Part shown: one piece after another, positions 8,289 to 14,639 of the stretch
How the letters are laid out: each line of letters opens with the position of its first letter
How positions within the stretch are numbered: the stretch's first letter is position 1
Source of the DNA: Eubacteriales bacterium
Lineage (GTDB): Bacteria; Bacillota; Clostridia; Oscillospirales; Acutalibacteraceae
Assembly: GCA_030529125.1 (NCBI GenBank)
Contig: JAUMXP010000007.1
Coordinates: forward strand, 1 to 20,473
Direction of reading: 5' to 3'
DNA length: 20,473 nucleotides
Position numbers and translations under genes: made by a program
Notes under the pieces: model-generated
The model's input: only the letters and a program-made list of their open reading frames with translations
Database searches by the model: none
What the model was told of the DNA's origin: nothing

Positions 8289-8664
8289 AATAAGCCTCCT
8301 TAAAGTTTGTTATTTGTTCGCATATACATAAGTGCGGTTTGTGAAAAATGCCTGACCACTTTCGTTGTAGATAACGTATAGGTATGTGCCGTTTTCTTCT
8401 ATCTTGTAGTTGTTAGATATTGAATACGCAAAGTATGTGTAGCCGTTCTTTTCTTTCCATACAGTGCACAAGTGATCAGGACTGAATAGCTCATCTCCAT
8501 TAAGCCATGGACTGTATGGTTTGTCAACGTTTTTTACTTGGCAGTAGACTTTTTTACTTCCTGTCAGCCACTTTGTTTCGATGTGGTCAACTACTTCATA
8601 TTCATCGTGAGTGCTTTTGAACTCGCTGATAGCTGCGTAGTCAGGCTTTATAGTAGGGGTAGGT

Positions 8665-8683
8665 ATTGTAGGGGCTTCGCCCT
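8665..8683. repeat. Copy of the ATTGTAGGGGC palindromic repeat within the linker coding region
   Basis: ATTGTAGGGGC is identical to the first 11 bases of the element at 5371, here followed by TTCGCCC, which makes a small GGGC/GCCC hairpin. It lies in the low-complexity linker of the split anti-sigma gene, where it encodes EGEAPTIP without breaking the frame. The shortness means chance or composition could explain it. Confidence 0.4.
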
Positions 8684-9047
8684 CACCTTCTCCATCAGTT
8701 GGTGGCTCGTAAGGGTCATCAGGTGAGCCGGGTGCTTGAGGAGTGTTAGGCTTATCCTCGTCAGGGGGTCTGACAGAAGGTTTGACAGTTGGAGGACGAG
8801 TAGGCTTTACTGTTGGTAGATTTGTTGGCTTTATAACAGGGATTTCAGTAGGTTCAGTGACTGAACTTTCGTTTGATGTCTCACTAGGGGTTTCGTTGTG
8901 AGATGGGGATGACGGTTTGCTTTCTGAGTCGTTTACAGTGCCTTCGAATGGCGCATCTCCGTTTTCATCATTTGTATGTGTGTAAGCTTTGTTGTCACCA
9001 TTTGTCGCAGGTTCTGTTACATCAGCAATTAACAGAGTGTCTGTGCT

Positions 9048-9299
9048 TTATGTAGGGCTTGTTGCTATAGGTGCGTCAGTCGGCGTTACAGGTATCAGGT
9101 TATCATCGCTGTTAAACACAAACATCAGACTAGCCGCACACACAATAACAAAACACGCAACCGAAGCTATGATTTTACTGTGTCGAATGAAAAATATGGG
9201 TGTAACCGCTTTTTGAGTTGAGGGGATTTTGATTGCGTTTTCTACCCATGAATTAGGTGCTTTGAGATTTTTAAAACTGTTAAAGTTTTTGTTGTTCAT
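9048..9299 (-). CDS. Residual 83-aa anti-sigma/membrane fragment
   Basis: This is what would still be made if the TAA at 9048 is not read through. The 83-residue product keeps about 42 cytoplasmic residues rich in Lys and Asn, a membrane helix (start IIASVACFVI) and about 20 external residues ending TSPT. The cytoplasmic part is where an anti-sigma factor would hold its sigma factor, so the fragment may still bind the partner but could not sense through the lost external domain. Its ATG overlaps the sigma factor stop codon (ATGA), the usual sign of translational coupling. Confidence 0.65.
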   Translation of the reverse strand: MNNKNFNSFKNLKAPNSWVENAIKIPSTQKAVTPIFFIRHSKIIASVACFVIVCAASLMFVFNSDDNLIPVTPTDAPIATSPT

Positions 9300-9781
9300 C
9301 CTTCATCACCTCCATATATAGTTCTGAGCTTTTCTCGGCCACGTTTCAGCGTGGTTTTCACTGTGTTAGGGTTTAATTTCAGTATGTATGCGATTTCATC
9401 CACCTTGTATTGCTCAACATAGTACAGGTAGAGCACATCGCGGTATTTCGGCTGAAGCTGTAGCAGTGCCCACGAAATATCCATACTGTCTTTCGGGAAA
9501 TCTACAGCACAGTCGTTCTGATCATCTAAATATATTGTTTTGCTGTTCTTTTTTATGTGGTTTTTGCATTCGTTTATAGCTACTCGGATCAACCATGCTT
9601 TCAGGTGGCTTTCGTCGCTGAATTCAGGGGATTTCTGATATAATCTGACAAAAGTATTCTGGAAGCAATCTTCAGCGTCAGCCCAGTTTTTCAGCCGCAT
9701 AATGCACACTGATACAACTGTCTGATTGTACTTTCGTACGACTTGTTCGAACTCAAGCCCAGCAAATAATACTTCAGCCAT
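9296..9781 (-). CDS. ECF-type RNA polymerase sigma factor
   Basis: A 161-residue group 4 (extracytoplasmic function) sigma factor that would redirect RNA polymerase to a small regulon. Region 2 covers about residues 8-75 (ADAEDCFQNTFVRLYQK and the following AWLIRVAINECKNHI), and region 4 about 103-155 with the helix-turn-helix VDEIAYILKLNPNTVKTTLK followed by RGREKLR. Regions 1 and 3 are absent, as expected for ECF factors. A strong GAGGGGGG ribosome site lies about 6 bases before ATG 9779-9781. It is translationally coupled to the anti-sigma-like gene (4-base overlap), with a dockerin protein gene third in the unit. I found no convincing ECF-type or sigma-A promoter in the AT-rich 100 bases upstream. 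Confidence 0.93.
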   Translation of the reverse strand: MAEVLFAGLEFEQVVRKYNQTVVSVCIMRLKNWADAEDCFQNTFVRLYQKSPEFSDESHLKAWLIRVAINECKNHIKKNSKTIYLDDQNDCAVDFPKDSMDISWALLQLQPKYRDVLYLYYVEQYKVDEIAYILKLNPNTVKTTLKRGREKLRTIYGGDEG

Positions 9782-9880
9782 ATAATCCCCCCTCTATTAA
9801 TAAAACAATTTAAAACGCCATTTAGTTTCACAATTTCTAAATTTTTTTATTTTTTGTAGAAAATTTTGCTTTTACTAAAG

Positions 9881-9916
9881 GAAAAACTGCCGACACGACG
9901 TATGTAGCGGCAGTTC
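9881..9916 (-). terminator. Terminator of the upstream dockerin gene
   Basis: An 8-bp stem (9885-9892 with 9908-9915) with a 15-base loop is followed on the minus strand by a short U run. It separates the dockerin gene at 9951-10883 from the sigma-factor operon. The stem is close in sequence to the terminator at 7311-7347. Confidence 0.75.
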
Positions 9917-9950
9917 TTAGTTAATTACATTATACGCTTATGCGTTTACA

Positions 9951-10883
9951 TCATCCGATTGGAAGCGGAGCGTATGTAAATATATAGGTAGCTTCAGCTT
10001 TGTTTCCTTCGCTGTCAGTTGCGATAACGTGGAAAATATATTTTTCGTTGTAATCGAAGTTTTCGTAGTAAGTATGCATTACGTTACAAGTAGACTGAAG
10101 CTGTTCCATAATGATAACCTTATCTTCTTCGAGTCTATAGTTGTTGTAGATGTAGAAGTCGTATGTGCAGTCGCCCACAGCGTTTGCAACCTCAACCTCT
10201 AACCTAGGTGATAATGAGTGTGGTGAACCGTATGTGATATTTTTGATATAGATATTTTCGCTGTCAGTTGTTTTTTCGACAACTTCATATGGCATGCTGT
10301 ATGAGCCAGCGCTGATGCCCCATTTGTCTACCATAGTTACATAAAGATTGTAGACACCAGTTTCAGTGAATGTGTAAGTGAATACAGGGTCGTCATCAGT
10401 TGATGTGCCTATTAGTTCTCCGTTGATGTAGAATTGTGTTGTTGATGGAGCAGGGTAAGCAAAGCCATCTATTGAAAATTCAACAGGAACTCCTACCATA
10501 GCTTTGCCTGACATATAGTCAGGGGTAATGCCTGTGAGCTCTTTGTCGATGTGATAGCTATATCCTGCAGGGAAACGGTCAATAATCTGTGCAACATACT
10601 GCTGAATATAGGTTGCATCAATAACTGTGATATAAGCGTCACCGTCAACGTCAGCAGCTTCGACATAGTGTTCTTCGATCTCACTAAGCTGTGCAACATG
10701 ACGCTGAACGTAGGTAGCGTCTATAATGTTAATTTTTGCCTCAGCAAAAGGGTCGTTCTTAGTGTCGCAGTATACGTCGCCGTAGCGGATAGGAGCTCTC
10801 ATAGCAGAAGCACTTATTACACAAAGTGATGTAAACAGTAAAAGCACCATGATTACAGATAAAAATCTCACGTATTTTTTCAT
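9951..10883 (-). CDS. Secreted protein: N-terminal dockerin plus Ig-like domains (second paralogue)
   Basis: A 310-residue predicted secreted protein. The start chosen is ATG 10881-10883 because AAAGGA lies about 9 bases upstream and a classical signal peptide (MKKYVRF, hydrophobic core, SASA) follows; a longer form from 10928 would add 15 residues with no ribosome site. Dockerin-like repeats lie at about 34-105: the first has an insertion in the calcium loop (TKNDPFAEAK) before INIIDATYVQRHVA; the second, DVDGDAYITVIDATYIQQ, is canonical. Two beta-rich Ig-like domains follow (about 119-215 and 220-306). No enzyme domain is present. It has its own promoter and terminator. It shares architecture with the protein at 7398-8288, suggesting gene duplication around the sigma pair. 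Function unknown. Confidence 0.82.
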   Translation of the reverse strand: MKKYVRFLSVIMVLLLFTSLCVISASAMRAPIRYGDVYCDTKNDPFAEAKINIIDATYVQRHVAQLSEIEEHYVEAADVDGDAYITVIDATYIQQYVAQIIDRFPAGYSYHIDKELTGITPDYMSGKAMVGVPVEFSIDGFAYPAPSTTQFYINGELIGTSTDDDPVFTYTFTETGVYNLYVTMVDKWGISAGSYSMPYEVVEKTTDSENIYIKNITYGSPHSLSPRLEVEVANAVGDCTYDFYIYNNYRLEEDKVIIMEQLQSTCNVMHTYYENFDYNEKYIFHVIATDSEGNKAEATYIFTYAPLPIG

Positions 10884-10951
10884 ATTAATAATCCTTTCGA
10901 AGTAAATAAATAGCAAAATAAGTTTCATATTTGCTAAAATTATTTGCTACC

Positions 10952-10980
10952 ATTATACTATGAGTTGATACTTAAATCAA
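10952..10980 (-). promoter_or_regulatory. Sigma-A promoter of the dockerin gene at 9951-10883
   Basis: TTGATT (10975-10980) and perfect TATAAT (10952-10957) on the minus strand, 17 bases apart. Transcription would start near 10945, leaving a leader of about 60 bases. The fba promoter lies back-to-back about 70 bases away. Confidence 0.83.
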
Positions 10981-11050
10981 TACAATTAAATAATGTAGTA
11001 GAAAAATCGCCTTTTTTCCTCTAAAGATATTATTCACACTTAGATTGATG

Positions 11051-11056
11051 TATAAT
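11051..11056 (+). promoter_or_regulatory. -10 box of a probable fba promoter
   Basis: Perfect TATAAT, but the -35 region (about 11028-11033) is a poor match to TTGACA. The leader to the ATG would be about 55 bases and contains a 7-bp hairpin (AATGAAA/TTTCATT, 11065-11083) that could protect the mRNA. A strongly expressed gene with a weak -35 box suggests an activator or an up-element, but this is only inference. Confidence 0.55.
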
Positions 11057-11118
11057 AAACAATGAATGAAAGTGTTTTTCATTGAGATTCAATAAATTAC
11101 ATTTTGGAGGAATTTACA

Positions 11119-11985
11119 ATGCCATTAGTAAATGCAAAAGAAATGCTCACAAAAGCAAAGGCAGGTCAGTACGCTGTTGGTCAGTTCAACATCAACAACC
11201 TTGAGTGGACAAAGGCTATCCTGCTCACAGCTCAGGAGAACAACTCTCCTGTTATCCTCGGTGTATCTGAGGGTGCCGGTAAATATATGTGTGGTTACAA
11301 GACTATCGTTGGCATGGTTAACGGTATGATCGAGGAACTCAACATCACAGTTCCTGTAGCTCTTCACCTCGACCACGGTTCATACGACGGTGCTAAGGCT
11401 TGTATCGAAGCTGGTTTCTCATCAGTTATGTTCGACGGCTCACACTACTCAATCGAAGAGAATATTGCTAAGACAACAGAATTAGTTGGTATTTGTAACG
11501 AGCTCGGCCTCTCACTCGAAGCTGAGGTTGGTTCTATCGGTGGCGAAGAAGACGGCGTTGTTGGCGCTGGCGAATGTGCAGATCCTGACGAGTGCAAGAT
11601 GATCGCTGATCTCGGCATCACAATGCTCGCTGCAGGTATCGGTAACATCCACGGCAAGTACCCAGAGAACTGGGCTGGTCTTTCATTTGATACACTCGAT
11701 GCTATCCAGCAGAAAACTGGCGATATGCCACTCGTACTCCACGGCGGTACAGGCATCCCTGCTGACATGATCAAGAAGGCTATCTCACTTGGCGTTTCTA
11801 AGATCAATGTTAACACAGAGTGCCAGCTCTCATTCGCTGAGGCTACAAGAAAGTATATCGAAGACGGCAAGGATCTTCAGGGCAAGGGCTTCGACCCAAG
11901 AAAGCTTTTAGCTCCTGGCTTTGAAGCTATCAAGGCTACTGTTAAAGAGAAGATGGAACTCTTCGGTTCAATCGATAAAGCATAA
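11119..11985 (+). CDS. fba: Class II fructose-1,6-bisphosphate aldolase
   Basis: Zinc-dependent glycolytic/gluconeogenic enzyme that splits fructose-1,6-bisphosphate into dihydroxyacetone phosphate and glyceraldehyde-3-phosphate. The 288-residue protein has HLDHG with D85 (catalytic) and zinc ligand H86, the GEEDG loop near 142-146, GIGNIHGKYP with H178, and LHGGTGIP with H208, followed by the phosphate-binding GVSKINVNTE. Size fits the FbaA/class IIB type. The start is ATG 11119 with GGAGG at 11106-11110; an in-frame TTG at 11104 overlaps the ribosome site and is rejected. Codon use is visibly biased to C-ending and favoured codons (aac, atc, ctc) compared with neighbours, consistent with very high expression. 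Confidence 0.97.
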   Translation: MPLVNAKEMLTKAKAGQYAVGQFNINNLEWTKAILLTAQENNSPVILGVSEGAGKYMCGYKTIVGMVNGMIEELNITVPVALHLDHGSYDGAKACIEAGFSSVMFDGSHYSIEENIAKTTELVGICNELGLSLEAEVGSIGGEEDGVVGAGECADPDECKMIADLGITMLAAGIGNIHGKYPENWAGLSFDTLDAIQQKTGDMPLVLHGGTGIPADMIKKAISLGVSKINVNTECQLSFAEATRKYIEDGKDLQGKGFDPRKLLAPGFEAIKATVKEKMELFGSIDKA

Positions 11986-11995
11986 TTAAGCGTCC

Positions 11996-12148
11996 GAGGT
12001 CCGTAGCCCTCAACAAATCAAAACCGAGTCTGTATTTCTGAAGTTAACAAAGTCAACGAAGGAAATCAATGCGAGGTTGTAGATTTTTGAGGAACAGCGG
12101 AGGACAACGAGGCGTGATATCGCTGTTGCAAACCAAACACACGATGTT
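11996..12148 (+). other. Candidate structured RNA in the fba-cysK gap
   Basis: The 250-base gap is not coding as far as I can see but folds well by eye. A helix of 11 pairs with one bulged C joins 12008-12019 to 12082-12092. Inside it are 12022-12025 with 12075-12078 (AACC/GGTT) and 12034-12039 with 12061-12066 (ATTTCT/GGAAAT, one G-U). Directly after lies a 7-bp hairpin, 12093-12099 with 12121-12127 (AACAGCG/CGCTGTT). GAGG at 11996-11999 could instead pair with CCTC at 12008-12011, giving an alternative fold. A strong terminator follows at 12149. It may be a 3'-end RNA of fba, a dispersed repeat, or a leader controlling cysK. It matches no riboswitch class that I recognise. Confidence 0.5.
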
Positions 12149-12178
12149 AGGGCGACCATTGGTCGCCCTTTTTATTTT
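12149..12178 (+). terminator. Intrinsic terminator between fba and cysK
   Basis: A perfect 9-bp stem (12149-12157 with 12161-12169, loop ATT) followed by TTTTTATTTT. The stem core GGGCGACCA..GGTCGCCC is nearly the same as the palindrome between ddl and murF, so the terminator may derive from the same dispersed repeat family. Confidence 0.92.
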
Positions 12179-12180
12179 AC

Positions 12181-12208
12181 TTGCAAATATCGTGACTTTG
12201 TGTAAAAT
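12181..12208 (+). promoter_or_regulatory. Possible cysK promoter
   Basis: TTGCAA (12181-12186) and TAAAAT (12203-12208), 16 bases apart, directly after the terminator. Transcription would start near 12215, only about 33 bases before the start codon. If real, cysK does not depend on transcription through the structured region upstream. Confidence 0.5.
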
Positions 12209-12247
12209 ACTATTTATAGATATGAGAAAACGAAAGGGTTGACTTTT

Positions 12248-13174
12248 GTGAAGATATATGAAAGCGTAATGGAGACTATCGGCAACACCCCTGTAGTGAG
12301 GTTTTCCCGATATATGAGAGCTGTGGGTGTTGAGAAAGGTGAGCTGTTATGCAAGCTCGAGTGCTTCAATCCTGGTGGCAGTGCTAAAGACAGAGTAGCT
12401 CTGTCTATGATAATAGACGCCGAAGAAAAAGGAATATTGAAAACAGGCAGTACTATTATCGAGCCGACTTCAGGCAATACAGGTATAGGCCTTGCATCTG
12501 TTGCTGTTCAAAGAGGTTACAAGGTTATACTCACTATGCCTGAAACTATGAGTATTGAGCGCAGAAAACTACTCTCCGCCTATGGCGCGGAGATTGTGCT
12601 GACCGACGGCAAACTCGGTATGGATGGCGCTGTGAAAAAGGCGTTGGAAATCAAAGAAAGCACACAAGATGCTGTTATTCTAGGTCAGTTTGATAATATG
12701 GCTAACCCTAAGGCTCATTATGACACAACAGGTCCTGAACTGTATGCGCAGACAGATGGTAAACTCGATGCTTTTGTGGCGGCTGTTGGCACAGGTGGAA
12801 CACTCTCAGGTGTAGGAAAATATCTCAAAGAGCGCAATAGCTCGATTAAGATTATAGCAGTAGAGCCTATGGCTTCACCACTCTTGTCAAAAGGAGAAGC
12901 TTCTCCACACAAAATTCAGGGCATAGGTGCAAATTTTGTTCCCAATACACTTGATACAAATATATATGATGAGATTATTACTGTCACAGATGAAGAAGCG
13001 TTCAAAACAACCAAGCTGATAGCTCAGACAGAGGGCGTTTTAGTCGGCATCTCGTCAGGTGCTGCTCTGTGTGCTGCAACAAAATATCTGAGGAACAAAA
13101 ACGCTGATTTATCAGTCGCTGTGATGCTTACTGATACAGGCGAGAGGTATCTTTCGAGCTCAGTATTTGACTAA
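12248..13174 (+). CDS. cysK: Cysteine synthase (O-acetylserine sulfhydrylase)
   Basis: Pyridoxal-phosphate enzyme of fold type II that makes cysteine from O-acetylserine and sulfide. The 308-residue protein has the N-terminal IGNTPVV block, NPGGSAKDR with K47 as the PLP Schiff-base lysine, PTSGNTG at 73-79 (substrate-binding loop), GTGGTLSG (phosphate-binding), GIGANFVP and GISSGAA. Length is normal for CysK and too short for cystathionine beta-synthase. The start is taken as GTG 12248, with AAAGGG at 12232-12237 about 10 bases upstream, giving the family-typical MKIYESV start; TTG 12239 is possible but sits right at the ribosome site. It stands alone between a terminator and the citrate synthase promoter. 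Confidence 0.95.
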   Translation: MKIYESVMETIGNTPVVRFSRYMRAVGVEKGELLCKLECFNPGGSAKDRVALSMIIDAEEKGILKTGSTIIEPTSGNTGIGLASVAVQRGYKVILTMPETMSIERRKLLSAYGAEIVLTDGKLGMDGAVKKALEIKESTQDAVILGQFDNMANPKAHYDTTGPELYAQTDGKLDAFVAAVGTGGTLSGVGKYLKERNSSIKIIAVEPMASPLLSKGEASPHKIQGIGANFVPNTLDTNIYDEIITVTDEEAFKTTKLIAQTEGVLVGISSGAALCAATKYLRNKNADLSVAVMLTDTGERYLSSSVFD

Positions 13175-13196
13175 AGGGGTCAAAATATTATATAAT
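13167..13196 (+). promoter_or_regulatory. Citrate synthase promoter with a -35 palindrome
   Basis: TTGACT (13167-13172) overlaps the cysK stop codon; perfect TATAAT lies at 13191-13196 with an 18-base spacer. TTGAC and GTCAA form an inverted repeat spanning 13167-13183, covering the -35 box, where a repressor could bind. The leader would be about 30 bases. Confidence 0.75.
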
Positions 13197-13235
13197 AATA
13201 GTCTACACTAAAAATCCGATATTAGGAGGGTACGC

Positions 13236-14591
13236 ATGGCGCACCGTAAAGAATACGAAAGAATCAGATCTTTAGCTCAGATTTGCGAAGCTAAAGGCAA
13301 TATCGATAAAGATTTATATACTAAATATGACGTAAAAAGAGGCTTACGTGACTTAAACGGCGCAGGTGTTCTGACAGGACTTACAGATATTTCTGAAATC
13401 CGTCAGAATAAAATTGTCGATGGTAAAGTTGTGCCTACAGACGGCAAGCTGTTTTATCGCGGTATTAACGTAGAGGATATTATCAAAGGTTGTAACGAGG
13501 ATGGCCGCTTTGGCTTTGAAGAGACCATCTATCTGCTGCTGTTCTCAAAGCTTCCTAATGAGCTCGAGTACAAGGACTTCGTACAGCTTTTGTCTGACTG
13601 TCGTGAGCTCCCTAAGCACTTTGTGCGTGACGTTATTATGAAAGCTTCCAGTAAAGATATGATGAACTCACTTGCTCGTTCAGTTTTAACTTTAGCATCA
13701 TACGATAACAACGCAAACGATACATCTATCGAGAACGTACTGCGTCAGTGTTTGCAGATTATTTCTGTATTTCCACTGCTTTCTGTTTACAGCTATCACG
13801 CGTATAATCATTACAATAAGGGTGCCAGTATGTATATTCATCACCCTGATAAGAATATTTCAACCGCAGAGCTGCTGCTTAAGACACTTCGTCCTGACCA
13901 GCAGTACACCGAGCTCGAAGCTAAGGTGCTTGATATGTCACTGATTCTCCATGCTGAGCACGGTGGCGGTAATAACTCAACATTCACAACCTGCGTTGTA
14001 ACAAGTTCAGGTACAGATACATACTCAGCTATGGCAGCCGCTCTATGTTCACTAAAAGGACCTAAGCACGGTGGTGCTAACAAAAAGGTTATGGGCATGA
14101 TGAAAGACATCAAGAAGAATGTCAAAGACTGGAAAGATGACGATGAAATCAGAGCATATCTGACAAAAATCGTTGATAAGGAAGCATACGATAAGGCAGG
14201 TCTTATCTATGGTATTGGCCACGCTGTTTATTCTATCTCTGACCCTAGAGCACGTGTGTTCAAAGGCTTTGTAGAGCAGCTTGCAAAGGAAAAGGGCAAG
14301 ATGAAGGAGTATGGACTTTACTCACGTATTGAAGAGCTTGCTCCTGAAGTTATTGCAAAGAAGAGAAAGATGTACAAAGGTGTTTCTGCCAATGTTGACT
14401 TCTACTCAGGCTTTGTATACAAGATTTTAGGTTTACCGTCTGAGCTGTACACACCGATTTTTGCTGTTGCTAGAATTGCCGGTTGGAGCGCTCACAGAAT
14501 CGAAGAGCTCATGAATGTATCTAAGATTATTCGTCCTGCATATATGAGCATAAGCGAAGAAAAACCATATACAAATATGATTGACAGATAA
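13236..14591 (+). CDS. gltA: Citrate synthase
   Basis: Condenses acetyl-CoA and oxaloacetate to citrate, the entry to the oxidative branch leading to 2-oxoglutarate and glutamate. The 451-residue protein carries the catalytic triad in family context: H278 in GPKHGGAN, H329 in GIGHAVYS and D388 in NVDFYSG, plus LHAEHGGGNNSTF around 238-250. It is longer at the N-terminus than the E. coli enzyme by about 30 residues, as in a Clostridia group of citrate synthases; a 2-methylcitrate synthase is less likely but not excluded by eye. GGAGG precedes the ATG by about 8 bases. No aconitase or isocitrate dehydrogenase gene is adjacent. A hairpin terminator follows directly. Confidence 0.94.
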   Translation: MAHRKEYERIRSLAQICEAKGNIDKDLYTKYDVKRGLRDLNGAGVLTGLTDISEIRQNKIVDGKVVPTDGKLFYRGINVEDIIKGCNEDGRFGFEETIYLLLFSKLPNELEYKDFVQLLSDCRELPKHFVRDVIMKASSKDMMNSLARSVLTLASYDNNANDTSIENVLRQCLQIISVFPLLSVYSYHAYNHYNKGASMYIHHPDKNISTAELLLKTLRPDQQYTELEAKVLDMSLILHAEHGGGNNSTFTTCVVTSSGTDTYSAMAAALCSLKGPKHGGANKKVMGMMKDIKKNVKDWKDDDEIRAYLTKIVDKEAYDKAGLIYGIGHAVYSISDPRARVFKGFVEQLAKEKGKMKEYGLYSRIEELAPEVIAKKRKMYKGVSANVDFYSGFVYKILGLPSELYTPIFAVARIAGWSAHRIEELMNVSKIIRPAYMSISEEKPYTNMIDR

Positions 14592-14594
14592 GTT

Positions 14595-14623
14595 AAAGCC
14601 ACAGTTACACACTGTGGCTTTCT
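14595..14623 (+). terminator. Hairpin terminator after citrate synthase
   Basis: An 11-bp perfect stem (14595-14605 with 14611-14621, loop of five) begins right after the stop codon. The trailing U-tract is short (TTTCTC), so some read-through into the transporter gene 19 bases later is plausible; that gene shows no promoter of its own. Confidence 0.75.
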
Positions 14624-14639
14624 CAAAAGGCATAGTATT

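Larger units (their letters stand above)
8310..9299 (-). pseudogene. Anti-sigma-like membrane sensor gene split by one TAA stop
   Basis: A single minus-strand frame of 329 sense-codon positions plus the end stop at 8310-8312, interrupted once by TAA at 9048-9050. Before the stop: a basic cytoplasmic segment, one membrane helix (about residues 43-62) and a short external stretch. After it, 245 codons stay open with no Met, GTG or other well-placed start: a Pro/Thr/Ser/Glu-rich linker with repeated TxKPT-type units (roughly 9047-8660), then a folded-looking domain of about 105 residues rich in Tyr and Trp that I do not recognise. The layout fits a membrane anti-sigma factor with an external sensor. 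No zinc anti-sigma HxxxCxxC motif is seen. The ATG overlaps the sigma stop by 4 bases. A nonsense mutation is the simplest explanation; read-through or an assembly error are alternatives. Confidence 0.85.

Noticed and set aside
8538..9216. Plus-strand ORFs of 62 and 75 codons in the gap left by the short anti-sigma ORF
   Set aside because: They are antisense shadows of the disrupted minus-strand gene, with no ribosome sites or recognisable protein character.
9782..9880. An autoregulated ECF promoter (GAAAC-type -35) before the sigma gene
   Set aside because: TGAAAC is present on the minus strand, but no fitting -10 element (CGT-type) lies at 15-17 bases; the region is simply AT-rich.
10884..10928. 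A 15-residue N-terminal extension of the dockerin protein
   Set aside because: No ribosome site precedes the upstream ATG, while the internal ATG has AAAGGA at good distance and begins a standard signal peptide.
12069..12242. A 57-codon plus-strand ORF (ATG with AAGGA upstream) in the fba-cysK gap
   Set aside because: It runs straight through the strong terminator and over the cysK ribosome site, its product looks like no protein I know, and the same bases form paired helices.
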